Shown here: positions 42,540-51,904 of the stretch, piece by piece
How the letters are laid out: every line of letters starts with the position of its first letter
Position numbering within the stretch: the stretch's first letter is position 1
NCBI RefSeq assembly: GCF_009674485.1
Contig: NZ_WKJJ01000020.1
Location: forward strand, 1-64,000
Origin: Pseudoduganella rivuli
GTDB lineage: Bacteria; Pseudomonadota; Gammaproteobacteria; Burkholderiales; Burkholderiaceae_D
Reading direction: 5' to 3'
DNA: 64,000 nucleotides
Translations under genes and position numbers: made by a program
Notes under the pieces: model-generated
What the model was told of the DNA's origin: nothing
The model's database searches: none
Seen by the model: only the letters and a program-made list of their open reading frames with translations

Positions 42540-44036
42540 GTGAATCAAACCCTGGTCCAGAAACTGACCCGTACCAAGCCGCCCGCAGCCGAGCAAAGCG
42601 AAGCGCAATCCGCGAACGGCCTGGCGCGCTCGATCGGCTTGTTCCCGCTGACCATGATCGGCGTCGGCGCCACGATTGGCACCGGTATCTTCTTCACGAT
42701 GGTCGAAGCGGTTCCCAAGGCCGGTCCGGCCGTGATCCTGTCGTTCCTGATGGCCGCCATTACCGCCGGCCTGACTGCGCTGTGCTATGCCGAACTGGCG
42801 TTCCGCATTCCCGCCTCCGGTTCGTCGTATTCGTTTGCGTACGCCACCGTGGGTGAATTCCTGGCCTTTATCATGGCGGCCTGCCTGTTGCTGGAATACG
42901 GGCTGGCGGCCAGCGCCACGGCCATCGGCTGGTCCGACTACCTGAATAACTTCCTGACCAACGCCATCGGCTGGCATATACCGGACGCGCTGCACAAGCC
43001 CATGATCGTCTCCGGCCCGAATGGCGTGGAATGGCACATGGGGCAGTTCAACCTGCCGCCGATGATCCTGGTCGCGCTGTGCTGCTTCCTGCTGGCGCGC
43101 GGCACCAAGGAATCGGCCACCACCAATGCCATGATGGTGATGGTGAAGCTGGCGATCCTGATCTTCTTCGTGGCGATCGCGTTCACGGGCTTCGACATCA
43201 ATAACTTCCACCCGTTCTTCCTGGACGTCAGCGCCAAGAGCGTGGGCGGGATGGCGGGCGTGACGGCGGCGGCCGGCACCGTGTTCTTCTCGTTCATCGG
43301 CCTCGATACGGTGGCGACGGCCGGCGAAGAAGTCAGGGATCCCAAGCGCAATGTGCCGATCGGTATCCTGGCCGCACTGGGCATCGTGACCGTGTTTTAC
43401 CTGCTGGTGGCGGTGGCCGCGCTGGGTGCGCAACCTGCCGCCCAGTTCGCCGGCCAGGAAGCGGGGCTGGCCGTGATCCTGTCCAACGTGACGGGCAAGA
43501 CGTGGCCGGCGCTGATCCTGTCGGCGGGCGCCGTGATTTCCGTGTTCAGCGTGACCCTGGTGACGATTTACGGCCAGACCCGCATCCTGTACGCGATTGC
43601 CAAGGATGGCCTGATTCCGAAGGCATTCAAGGCCGTGCACCCGCGCACGCAAACGCCGGTCGCCAATACCGTGATGGTCAGCGCAGTGGTGGGAATGGTG
43701 GCGGGCCTGGTCGATGCGACCTTCCTGTGGGACATGGTCAGCATGGGCACCCTGACGGCGTTTATCGTGGTGTCGCTGGCGATTCCCGTGATCCGCCGCA
43801 AAGACAAGCTGACGGGCGATACCAGCGGCCGCCAGGGCTTCCGCGTTCCGTTCGGCCCGTATCTGATCCCGGCCCTGTCGATCTTCGCGTGCCTGTACAT
43901 CATGCGCGACCTGTCGGCCACCACGTTCCGCATCTTCTCGATCTGGATGGTGGCGGCCGTGGCGACTTACTTCCTGTACGGCATGCGCAATTCCAATATG
44001 AACCGCAATGGAGCGGCGGCACCGCAAGTGGTGTAA
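42540..44036 (+). CDS. amino acid permease, APC superfamily
   Basis: The 498-residue protein has twelve or more membrane helices and the APC first-helix motif MIGVGATIGTGIFFTMVEAV, the conserved ELAFRIPASGSSYSFAYATV, and FFSFIGLDTVATAGEEVRDP. It is closest in look to the cationic amino acid (CAT-like) group, which moves amino acids with protons. It starts at GTG 42540 behind AAGGA, and is followed by a terminator. Substrate not determined. Confidence 0.92.
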   Translation: MNQTLVQKLTRTKPPAAEQSEAQSANGLARSIGLFPLTMIGVGATIGTGIFFTMVEAVPKAGPAVILSFLMAAITAGLTALCYAELAFRIPASGSSYSFAYATVGEFLAFIMAACLLLEYGLAASATAIGWSDYLNNFLTNAIGWHIPDALHKPMIVSGPNGVEWHMGQFNLPPMILVALCCFLLARGTKESATTNAMMVMVKLAILIFFVAIAFTGFDINNFHPFFLDVSAKSVGGMAGVTAAAGTVFFSFIGLDTVATAGEEVRDPKRNVPIGILAALGIVTVFYLLVAVAALGAQPAAQFAGQEAGLAVILSNVTGKTWPALILSAGAVISVFSVTLVTIYGQTRILYAIAKDGLIPKAFKAVHPRTQTPVANTVMVSAVVGMVAGLVDATFLWDMVSMGTLTAFIVVSLAIPVIRRKDKLTGDTSGRQGFRVPFGPYLIPALSIFACLYIMRDLSATTFRIFSIWMVAAVATYFLYGMRNSNMNRNGAAAPQVV

Positions 44037-44053
44037 GCGCTTGGCGACCCCCG

Positions 44054-44087
44054 AAAAAAAACCGGCTTTCGCAGCCGGTTTTTTTAT
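44054..44087. terminator. bidirectional rho-independent terminator
   Basis: AACCGGCT (44060-44067) pairs with AGCCGGTT (44073-44080) and is flanked by an A run on the left and a T run on the right. It can end transcription both of the permease and, on the other strand, of the 39-residue gene, whose stop lies within it. Confidence 0.9.
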
Positions 44088-44203
44088 TTGCGCGACAGCG
44101 CTTCGAACTCTTCCAGCGAGCAATCCAGTACTGGCAGCAGGCACAGGCGGGCGGCCACGGCGGCGGCGCCGATAACAGAAGTGATGATGGCGAATAGTTC
44201 CAT
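44084..44203 (-). CDS. 39-residue hydrophobic small protein
   Basis: The frame begins MELFAIITSVIGAAAVAARL, a single hydrophobic helix, and ends in an acidic tail (CSLEEFEALSRK). A strong ribosome binding site, AAAGGAG, stands seven bases before ATG 44203 and the stop falls in a terminator, so the unit looks complete. The frame can be extended upstream but without ribosome site or hydrophobic continuity. Function unknown; small membrane regulators have this form. Confidence 0.6.
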   Translation of the reverse strand: MELFAIITSVIGAAAVAARLCLLPVLDCSLEEFEALSRK

Positions 44204-44393
44204 GGTGAAGCTCCTTTCGTTGACTTGTTGCAGTGCAGTATATGGGCCGTTCAGAAATAATTGAACTTTTGATTTGTGATGCTGGCGATTCATGATTTGA
44301 ATATCTTATTGTGAGTTTTACTTCCCTGTGATTAACAAACCTGCACTCGGGTATCATGGATACTTATAAGCAAGTAATTCTGGGGAGCAGGAA

Positions 44394-46448
44394 ATGTCAT
44401 TGCGCATCAAGCTGATGCTGGCGCTGTTCGTGACCGGTCTGGCGACAGTCGCCATGGTCGGCGGCCTGACGTCGTACAGCGTGCATTCGAAATTCGACAC
44501 CATCCGCAGCCGCCAGGCGGCAGACCATTTCCACCGCTATATGACGGCCTATCTCACCGAATATGGTGACTGGGAAACAGCCATCTCGACGGAATCGTTC
44601 GATCGGTTTGTGCAGCGCAAGGAAACAGCGGAGCCTGCGCCCCAGGGCGAGCGCGCCAGCGACATGCTGGAGCGTATGCCGCCGTCCATCGACCGGAAAT
44701 CGCACCGCGCCGCCGGTGAGCGGGGCGGACCCGGATATGGTCCGGGGCCGGAAGACGACGGCCGGCCGGGACCGGAGGCCCGCAGGCCGCAGGAAGGGCG
44801 CGAGGGTCCGGACGGAGCCCGTCCGCCCGCCTACGGTGCGCCACGCCAGGCCGATGGTCAGCCAGGCCAGCGTCCTCCCGCTTACGGTGCGCCACGCGCT
44901 GCCGGGCAGCCGCAGGAAGGCGCGCCGCAAGGCCAGCCTCGCGCCGGTGGCGCCGACGATGGCCGCGCGCCGCGTGACGGCATCCGCCCTCCGCCGCAGG
45001 ACGGACTCCGTCCTCCGCCACAAGATGGCATGCGTCCGCCGCCGCCGGATGGCCAGCCATGGCCGCCGCAGGATGGCATGCGGCCACCGCCACGCGATGG
45101 CATGCGTCCGCCACCGCGTGATGGGATGCGGCCGCCGGCCGACGGCATGCGCCCCCGTCCGGGCGAGGGGCCACCGGAAGGCCGCCCGCGCGAAGGCGAA
45201 CGTGCGCCGCAGACCCAGGGCGCGCTGCCGCAAGCGCATGTCCAACGCGCCGCGTACAGCGCGGCCGCACAGGCATCGGCCCCGTCCGGCGCATCGGCTG
45301 CCGGGCAATCCGCGTACGGCGCCGGCCGCCAGCGTGACGGAGGTCCCGCCGACGACCGAGACGACCCGCCGGCAGACGATCCCCGCCGCGCACTGGACGG
45401 CTCGCCATTCCCGCCGCGCGGTGACGGCGACGCGGGGCGCCGCCCGCGCGACCGCAATGGCCGTCCCGGCGGCCCGCCGCCATTCCGCTTCGTGCTGGCC
45501 GACAAGCACTACACGGTGCTGCTGGGCGCCGGCCAGTATGGTCCCGGCTCGGTCCTGAATGAAGAGTCGCGCGCCAAGGCCCGCCCGATCGTCGTCAAGG
45601 GCGACACCGTGGCCTACGTGTCGACCGAAGGCGTCGTCACCCCCAGCAAGCAGGAACAGGAATTCCTCGATGCGATGCAGTCATCGCTGCTGGCCGGCGC
45701 CGGTGCCGCCGCCGCCCTGGCGCTGGGACTGGGCATGTTGCTGGCCGGTGGCCTCAGCAGCCGCCTGAGCAAACTGACGGGCGCCGTGCGCGCCATGCAG
45801 GGCGGCGCGCTGCGCCAGCAAGTGCCGGCCGAAGGTAAGGATGAAGTGGCGGAACTGGCCGGCGCCTTCAACGACATGAGTGAACAGCTGGCGCGCAGCC
45901 ATGAAGAATTGAAAGCGTCGCACCAGACCATCCTGGAACAGGCGGAGCAATTGAAAGAGCTGAGCATCCGCGATGCGCTGACCAGCCTGTACAACCGCCG
46001 CCATTTCGACGAACAGGCCAATACGCTGTACCACCAGGCCGTGCGCCACAAGCGCCCGATCAGCCTGGTGATCGGCGACATCGACTTCTTCAAGAAGATC
46101 AACGACAACTTCTCGCACGCCACCGGCGACGTGGTGCTGCGTCACGTCGGGTCCATCTTGCGCCAGCACGTGCGGCTGTCCGACCTGGTGGCGCGCTACG
46201 GTGGCGAAGAATTCGTGCTGGCGCTGCCGGACACGGATGGCAAGCAGGCCGCCGCGCTGTGCGACAAGCTGCGCTCCCTGATCGAAGCGTACCCGTGGCA
46301 CGAAGTACATCCCAACCTGAAGGTGACGATGAGCATGGGCGTGTTCGCCGACTATGCCGTCGGTACGGCGGAAGCCATGCTGCAAAAGGCCGATGAATTG
46401 CTGTACAAGGCCAAGGAAACGGGCCGCAACCGCGTGTGCCACGTATGA
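44394..46448 (+). CDS. membrane diguanylate cyclase with a long proline-rich insert
   Basis: The 684-residue protein has membrane helix 1 (about 7-28), an extracytoplasmic part, membrane helix 2 (about 430-452), HAMP (about 460-505), a short coiled coil and a GGDEF domain. The active site reads GGEEF (603-607), and the inhibitory RxxD site (594-597) is present, so c-di-GMP synthesis with product feedback is expected. Between residues about 75 and 360 the sequence is disordered and rich in Pro, Gly, Arg and Asp, with repeated units such as PPPRDGMRPP near residues 195-260. The part just before helix 2 (FRFVLADKHYTVLLGA) looks folded. Start follows GGGGAGCAGGAA. Confidence 0.92.
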   Translation: MSLRIKLMLALFVTGLATVAMVGGLTSYSVHSKFDTIRSRQAADHFHRYMTAYLTEYGDWETAISTESFDRFVQRKETAEPAPQGERASDMLERMPPSIDRKSHRAAGERGGPGYGPGPEDDGRPGPEARRPQEGREGPDGARPPAYGAPRQADGQPGQRPPAYGAPRAAGQPQEGAPQGQPRAGGADDGRAPRDGIRPPPQDGLRPPPQDGMRPPPPDGQPWPPQDGMRPPPRDGMRPPPRDGMRPPADGMRPRPGEGPPEGRPREGERAPQTQGALPQAHVQRAAYSAAAQASAPSGASAAGQSAYGAGRQRDGGPADDRDDPPADDPRRALDGSPFPPRGDGDAGRRPRDRNGRPGGPPPFRFVLADKHYTVLLGAGQYGPGSVLNEESRAKARPIVVKGDTVAYVSTEGVVTPSKQEQEFLDAMQSSLLAGAGAAAALALGLGMLLAGGLSSRLSKLTGAVRAMQGGALRQQVPAEGKDEVAELAGAFNDMSEQLARSHEELKASHQTILEQAEQLKELSIRDALTSLYNRRHFDEQANTLYHQAVRHKRPISLVIGDIDFFKKINDNFSHATGDVVLRHVGSILRQHVRLSDLVARYGGEEFVLALPDTDGKQAAALCDKLRSLIEAYPWHEVHPNLKVTMSMGVFADYAVGTAEAMLQKADELLYKAKETGRNRVCHV

Positions 46449-46460
46449 TGTGACGGCCGG

Positions 46461-46790
46461 TTACGCGCCTTCAGCCAGGGCGGCTAGCGCGGGCAAACCG
46501 TGCGCCGCCCGCGCGCCATTGCATTCCGGCGTCCCTTCCATGAATTCGCGGCACGTCGACGAGCGCTGCAAATAAATCGAACAGCCGACGGACTTGCCCA
46601 CTTCTCCCTGCAGTGCAATGCAGCGCGCCGGCTTGCGCTCGGTGCCGCGCATGGCCACGTGGTGCGGCGTGACAGGAATCACGAGATGGGCGGGCACGCT
46701 GCCGCCCGGATGGTCGTCGGATTCGGCCCAGTAAAACGAAACGCGGAAATTGGCGCAGCACGCGCCGCAGGTTTGGCAGGCGGATGACAT
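46461..46790 (-). CDS. YkgJ-family cysteine cluster protein
   Basis: The 109-residue protein from ATG 46790 has the family cysteine pattern: [17 protein letters not shown] at the start, then [20 protein letters not shown] and [13 protein letters not shown]. The cysteines probably bind a metal or iron-sulfur centre; the activity is not known. A TTG six codons upstream is in frame but the conserved part starts right after the ATG. It is convergent with the cyclase gene. Confidence 0.87.
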   Translation of the reverse strand: MSSACQTCGACCANFRVSFYWAESDDHPGGSVPAHLVIPVTPHHVAMRGTERKPARCIALQGEVGKSVGCSIYLQRSSTCREFMEGTPECNGARAAHGLPALAALAEGA

Positions 46791-46928
46791 CGGAGCAATG
46801 TAAAACAAATACCGGTTGCCATGATACCTGCTGTTGCGGCAATGCGGTGTCGCTTTGGCAATACAGCAGCTATGCGGTGCCGCGACAGATTTGCTCAGCT
46901 ATACTGAACTGACTACGCCGGCCAACCC

Positions 46929-47657
46929 ATGATACGCATTCCGACCGCCTTGCTGACACTCTGCGCTTTCGTGCATGGCGCCGCCATCGCGGAAACGCAG
47001 TATATCGTCTTCATCGCTCCCACCAACCACACGATGCCGATGGCGCAATTCCGCGACGGCATGCTGGTCGACGGCGTGCTGAAAAACCTGGGCGATCTGA
47101 TCGCGCGCCGCATGGAGCGCCGCGCCGTGTATGTCAGCGTGCCCAGCAAGCGGGTCAGCGAAGTGCTGTCGGCGGGAGGTGCGGATGCGCTGTGCTACGT
47201 GGTGCCGGTATGGATCGACGGCCGCTATAACTGGACCAAACCCTTCATTAATTCCACCGCCATCGTGGCGGCGCGCAAGGATGCGCCCGTCCTGAAATCG
47301 GTCACCGACCTGGCGGGAAAGCCGATCGGCACGGTGATCGGTTACCGCTATCCGGAACTCGAGCGTTTGCTGGGCCCGCGCTTCGTGCGCGAAGATGCCC
47401 CGACCACGGAACTCAATTTCCGCAAGCTGGTGGTGGGGCGCATGCAATATGCGACGATCGACCAGATCGCCTTTGAATACCGGATGCGACAGGAACCGTC
47501 GCTGGCGCTGCGCAAGGATGTCGCGTATGCCACCGTCATGACGCAATGCGCGTTTTCACTGCATTCGAAAATCCCGTTCGCGCAGGCGGAACACGCCATC
47601 GATGCGCTGGTGCAGGATGGCAGCATCGCCGCCATGCTGAACCAGTACGCGCGTTGA
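46929..47657 (+). CDS. periplasmic solute-binding-like protein (SBP family 3 fold)
   Basis: The 242-residue protein has a signal peptide (MIRIPTALLTLCAFVHGAAI, cleaved near AIAE) and a compact type II binding-protein fold, with VPSKRVSEVLSAGGADALCY, the hinge-region PVLKSVTDLAGKPIGTVIGY and C-terminal IDALVQDGSIAAMLNQYA. No permease or ATPase genes are adjacent. Stand-alone members of this group act as sensors or stray binding proteins; ligand unknown. It is convergent with the FUSC gene. Confidence 0.85.
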   Translation: MIRIPTALLTLCAFVHGAAIAETQYIVFIAPTNHTMPMAQFRDGMLVDGVLKNLGDLIARRMERRAVYVSVPSKRVSEVLSAGGADALCYVVPVWIDGRYNWTKPFINSTAIVAARKDAPVLKSVTDLAGKPIGTVIGYRYPELERLLGPRFVREDAPTTELNFRKLVVGRMQYATIDQIAFEYRMRQEPSLALRKDVAYATVMTQCAFSLHSKIPFAQAEHAIDALVQDGSIAAMLNQYAR

Positions 47658-47670
47658 CTTGCCTTGATGC

Positions 47671-49842
47671 TCAAGCCACGTTGCGCCCGATCGCCTCGCT
47701 GTGCACGATGATTTTTTCCGCATCCGCCTGCAGCAGGTGGATGCGCCGCTGCACCAGCGGCCAGCCGGACCAGGCCACGGCGTCACCCGGCAACGCCGGC
47801 GCCGCGGCAGACGGTACGGCATCGCTTGCGTTGCCGCTATGGCCGCCATGCGGCGCCAGCGCCCGCGCCAGCGGTTTGCACACTTGCGCATGGCTGTGTT
47901 CCAGCAGCGCATTGATGGCATTTGCCGGGATCTCGTTCACATGGCGGCGCAGGATGGCGCGCAGCGCCGCCACGTGCGCCACCAGCAGATAATTCTGCAC
48001 CACGAACAGATTGATATCTTCCGCCGCGCGCTGCTTGCTGGCCGGCTCATCGAGCATGCGCACCATCGCGGCCGACAACGCGGCCAGGCTGTCCATCAGC
48101 AGCTTGCGGTCGATGCGGTAGCGGAAATCGTTGCGGCACTTGCCCTGCAACAGTTCAAAGCTCGACTCCATGTAGCGCAAATTCGCTTCCAGCACTTGCC
48201 GCACCAGGCGGGGCAGCGACTGGAATTCCCAGTTCGGCAGCAAAAAGCTGAACAGCGTCGCAATCGCCGCGCCGATGAACGTGTCGACCAGCCGCTCCAT
48301 CACCAGGTTCGTATTGCCGGGGGCGACCAGGTGCATTTGCAGCAGGATCATGACTGACACGGAAATCGCCGCGTAGCGGTAACGCACGTACAGGAACGTG
48401 GGCGTGGCCACCGTGGCGAGGATCAGCACCCCGACAATAATTGGCGTGTAGTGGAAAAACTTCAACACCAGCGCCGTGATGACGCAGCCGATCACCGTGC
48501 CGACGATGCGGTCGGAACGGCGCTGCCTGGTCATGGCAAACGACGGCTTCAGGATGATGACGATGGTCAGCACGATCCAGTAACTGTGCGCCGCGTATAC
48601 CGCATTGTGCAGCCATTCCGCCACGGCCAGGCCGGCGCCGATGGCCAGCGCCACGCGCAGCGCAAAGCGGAACACGGGCGAGTCGCGCCGCAAGTGCGAC
48701 AGCATCAGCTGTAATTCATATTTTTGCTGCGACAGGAACGGCTGCATGTCGGCATCGACCCAGAATGGCGTGCCTTCATATTCCTTCTGGCTGGCCACGT
48801 GCAAGTCGCCGATGGCGCGGATGATGGCGCGGATCTTGTTGCGCTGCGCGCGCAGCACGGCCAGCGCTTCGTGCGACGGCAAGCCCGCCGCGACTTCCTG
48901 CTGCAATTGGCCGATATGGTGCTCCACCGCGTCCAGCTCCGCGATGTAATCGATCGCCTGCGTCGATGCCTGCTTGCGCGTGACGGCGTAGCCGACCGAC
49001 TCGATGTCGCGCGCCGCCTTGTACGCCAGGTCGTGCAGCGATTTCAGCACGGGCGAATCGGCCAGGTGCGTGCGCAGCAGCGCGTAATCCGTGTGCGTGG
49101 ACAGTACCAGTTCATACAAATCCAGCATGCACACGTGGATTTGCACGACAATGGCGTCCTTGCGGTTCTGGTGCGCACGCAGGATCAGGTCGCGCGACGC
49201 CTGCTGGCGATCGGCCAATACACTTTGGTGGCGCACCAGGCGGTTGAACTGTTCGGTGAGGTTGAAGCGGGTGTCGTAAAAGTCCGCCTTGATGTCGATG
49301 TAGGCGGCCAGTTCGAACAGCGCTTCGGCCAGTACTTGCTGCTTGATGCGGTGGCGCAGCAGCCATGCCAGCGCCATCGCATAGCCAAGGTAGGCGACGC
49401 TGCCCAGCAGGAACAGGCCTGTATGGCTCAACGCCTGGCGCACCGTCATCGTGTGTTCCATCGACATCGTCATGATGAACAGCGCGGCCAGTTGCAGCGG
49501 CATCGATTTCTTGCCATACACCACCATCATGCAGGCGAAGAAGCTGACGGCCACCATCATTGGCATCAGCAGCCACGGGTATGGTCCGCACAGGCTGATG
49601 ACCAGCGTGACACCGGTGCACAGCAGCACCGACGCCAGCATTTCATTGAACTTGTGGCGCAACGGGCTGGGCATGTCCATCAGCGCCGTGCACAGCGCGC
49701 CGATGCAGACCGTCATGGCCGTGTTCATGTCGGACAGCGGCAGGGCGATCAGCGTGACGCCGATCAGGCCTGCCGCAAAGCGCAGGCCCAGGTGAAAGTA
49801 ATGGCTGTAAAAGAAGGTGCGCAGGTTGAGTGCGTAGTGCAT
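47671..49842 (-). CDS. FUSC-family membrane protein (YccS/AaeB-like)
   Basis: The 723-residue inner-membrane protein has two blocks of about six helices (residues about 15-195 and 395-540), each followed by a cytoplasmic helical region, the duplicated plan of the fusaric-acid-resistance/AaeB group. Conserved parts include FAMTRQRRSDRIVGTVIGCV and LVMERLVDTFIGAAIATLFS. Family members export aromatic acids or similar compounds. No membrane-fusion partner gene is adjacent, which fits the YccS type. Function not otherwise known. Confidence 0.9.
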   Translation of the reverse strand: MHYALNLRTFFYSHYFHLGLRFAAGLIGVTLIALPLSDMNTAMTVCIGALCTALMDMPSPLRHKFNEMLASVLLCTGVTLVISLCGPYPWLLMPMMVAVSFFACMMVVYGKKSMPLQLAALFIMTMSMEHTMTVRQALSHTGLFLLGSVAYLGYAMALAWLLRHRIKQQVLAEALFELAAYIDIKADFYDTRFNLTEQFNRLVRHQSVLADRQQASRDLILRAHQNRKDAIVVQIHVCMLDLYELVLSTHTDYALLRTHLADSPVLKSLHDLAYKAARDIESVGYAVTRKQASTQAIDYIAELDAVEHHIGQLQQEVAAGLPSHEALAVLRAQRNKIRAIIRAIGDLHVASQKEYEGTPFWVDADMQPFLSQQKYELQLMLSHLRRDSPVFRFALRVALAIGAGLAVAEWLHNAVYAAHSYWIVLTIVIILKPSFAMTRQRRSDRIVGTVIGCVITALVLKFFHYTPIIVGVLILATVATPTFLYVRYRYAAISVSVMILLQMHLVAPGNTNLVMERLVDTFIGAAIATLFSFLLPNWEFQSLPRLVRQVLEANLRYMESSFELLQGKCRNDFRYRIDRKLLMDSLAALSAAMVRMLDEPASKQRAAEDINLFVVQNYLLVAHVAALRAILRRHVNEIPANAINALLEHSHAQVCKPLARALAPHGGHSGNASDAVPSAAAPALPGDAVAWSGWPLVQRRIHLLQADAEKIIVHSEAIGRNVA

Positions 49843-49850
49843 AGGGAATC

Positions 49851-49955
49851 CGTAGGGCGGATTTGCTCCGCAAAGCCGCCATGCTGGCGATGCGGCGGCA
49901 TTGAACGTGATGGCGGTGCAGGCATGGCGGCAAGCCTGCGGCTTACCGCCCTACG
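49851..49955. repeat. intergenic inverted repeat with CGTAGGGCGG and CCGCCCTACG ends
   Basis: The element occupies the 134-base gap between the FUSC and M14 genes. Perfect 10-base ends, CGTAGGGCGG (49851-49860) and CCGCCCTACG (49946-49955), enclose further GCCGCC/GGCGGC inverted segments and GCAGGC/GCCTGC. The end motif is shared with the elements at 12262-12341 and 17331-17377. No coding potential. Confidence 0.75.
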
Positions 49956-49976
49956 TATGGCAAAGGTACTGGCTGT

Positions 49977-51665
49977 TCAGAATACGGACAAAACCGGATA
50001 GCGGCGCCATTCCGGTTCCGCATGGCGTTTGCCGTGATGGAAGATGAAGGTCAACACGGCATCCTGGTTGCCCAGCAATTCAGGGTTGGCCTGTTTCCAC
50101 GCTTCAAATCTGGTTTTCAGTTCCGGCTCGGATTCCAGCATTTCCAGCGCCAGGTCTTCAAACACGTAATCTGAAAACGCTTCCTTCTTTTCCAGCACGC
50201 TGTTGAAGAAACCCCAGCGGAAGAAACTGTCGTGGCCCAGCGGTTCCAGCGTTTCCACCGCATAGCGGGCGTTGTCCTGGTCCAGCGGCACCAGGTAGTC
50301 GCCCACCGCCAGCTGGAACGCCCCGTGGCGCGCCTCCACCTGCACGTCATCATGGAACATGTGGCCTTCGTAGGCGGTCGGGCGCGAGGTGACCGACGCG
50401 ATGTGGTAGTACTGCGCATCGACCACCGTCGCCTGCTCCACGCGCGTCATCTGCACGCCGTTCCATTGCAGGCGCTCGATGACTTCGCGCCACTGCTGCG
50501 GCACCACGTACATTTTCGGGGCGCGCACGGACGCGCTGACGGGGAAGCTGTTGTAGTACGTGATGTCGCGTTCCCACGGCTGCGAGCGGTCGTACGACAG
50601 GCGCGTGTAATTGCCGATCACGCTGGCGTGGCGCTTCGCCGCGTAACCCTTGAAGCGGAACGTCGACGTGTTCGATTCATCGAGCTGCCACATCACGGGC
50701 CACTCTGCGCGCGTGCGGCCTTCCGCCCTGGCGGCGGCGCGCAACTGTTTGATGTGCGCGCCATTGGCCACGGTGAATGCCATCACGGATTCCACCAGCG
50801 CGCGCATCGAGTCGTAGCGGTCCGCGAACGGCTTCAGCATGTGGGTTTCCGGCATGAAGCCGATGATGTGGTGCAGCGCCGTGAAGCCGGTCGAGAAGCG
50901 GGGCACTTCGAGGAATTCCACCAGGCCGTCATCCGGGATATCGGTCATCGGATTGACGTATGGGCAGGTCGGCCAGCCGCGTTGTTCCATGTCGGCGTAA
51001 ATGTGCGGCAGCATGGTGTTGCGCAGGAAGGACCCGAGGCCGCCACCGAGCTTGTCGGCCTGCGTGTGGATCAAGGTCATCGTGTACGTGTAGTCGGCGC
51101 CGTTCGACGTGTGCGTGTCGACCATGACGTCCGGATCCCAGGACGTGACCAGCTTGTTGAACACCTGCGCATTGAGGCTGTCGCACTTGATGAAGTCGCG
51201 GTTCAGGTCCAGGTGGCGGCTGTTGCCGCGGAAGCCGAATTGTTCCGGGCCATCCTGGTTCACGCGCGACGTATTGCCGCGGTTCAGGCAACCATCGACG
51301 TTATATACCGGCACGAACAGCAAGACCGTGTCGCCCAGCGCGGCCAGGCGCTCCGGCTGGAAGCACAGGTCGCGCACCATGGCCATGCAGGCATCGATGC
51401 CTTCCGGCTCTCCCGGGTGGATGCCGTTATTGTTGAAGAACACCGTGCGGCCGGCGCGCTTGATGGCGTCGCGGTCGAAGACGCCGTCCGCGCTGACCAC
51501 GCCGTGGTGGATCGGGATGCCGCCATCGGATACGCCAATCTGCTCAAAGCGCAGCACCTGCGGGAACCGGCGCGCCAGTTCTTCGTAAAAGGCGATGCAG
51601 TCGGTCCACAGGGTGGTCTGGTTACGGTTGCCCTTTTCATAAGGCGTGAGCATTTCTGGGTGCAT
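49977..51665 (-). CDS. M14-family zinc carboxypeptidase-like metallopeptidase
   Basis: The 562-residue protein has the M14 zinc ligands His83 and Glu86 in NNNGIHPGEPEGIDACMA and His185 in VMVDTHTSNGADYT. There is no obvious signal peptide, so a cytoplasmic role is likely. The C-terminal third (from about 380) is an extra domain I do not recognise. M14 members remove C-terminal residues or cleave peptidoglycan or gamma-glutamyl peptides; specificity unknown. It is divergent from the MBL-like gene. Confidence 0.9.
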   Translation of the reverse strand: MHPEMLTPYEKGNRNQTTLWTDCIAFYEELARRFPQVLRFEQIGVSDGGIPIHHGVVSADGVFDRDAIKRAGRTVFFNNNGIHPGEPEGIDACMAMVRDLCFQPERLAALGDTVLLFVPVYNVDGCLNRGNTSRVNQDGPEQFGFRGNSRHLDLNRDFIKCDSLNAQVFNKLVTSWDPDVMVDTHTSNGADYTYTMTLIHTQADKLGGGLGSFLRNTMLPHIYADMEQRGWPTCPYVNPMTDIPDDGLVEFLEVPRFSTGFTALHHIIGFMPETHMLKPFADRYDSMRALVESVMAFTVANGAHIKQLRAAARAEGRTRAEWPVMWQLDESNTSTFRFKGYAAKRHASVIGNYTRLSYDRSQPWERDITYYNSFPVSASVRAPKMYVVPQQWREVIERLQWNGVQMTRVEQATVVDAQYYHIASVTSRPTAYEGHMFHDDVQVEARHGAFQLAVGDYLVPLDQDNARYAVETLEPLGHDSFFRWGFFNSVLEKKEAFSDYVFEDLALEMLESEPELKTRFEAWKQANPELLGNQDAVLTFIFHHGKRHAEPEWRRYPVLSVF

Positions 51666-51904
51666 GGCGTCTGGATCTCAGAGGATATGTCGATGGAATA
51701 TGCGGCGCGCGCCGGGTAGACGCAGGGGAGGAATTGTATCACCGGTGTGGTTTTAAAGCCGCGCGCGGGGGACTTTACCAGGGCTTTCCAGGCCGTTTTG
51801 CCCGGGGTTTGCGCTCCTTCATACGCTGCCATTTTTTGCCATGGTCCACTGGATTTTCCAGCCGGGCCGCGCGTGCGCCTGGCGTCGACGTGCGGAGGTG
51901 GGAA

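Noticed and set aside
44900-45500. Repeat array that at first sight resembled a CRISPR or minisatellite
   Set aside because: The repeats keep the reading frame and encode PPxDGMR units of the cyclase; there are no unique spacers of constant length.
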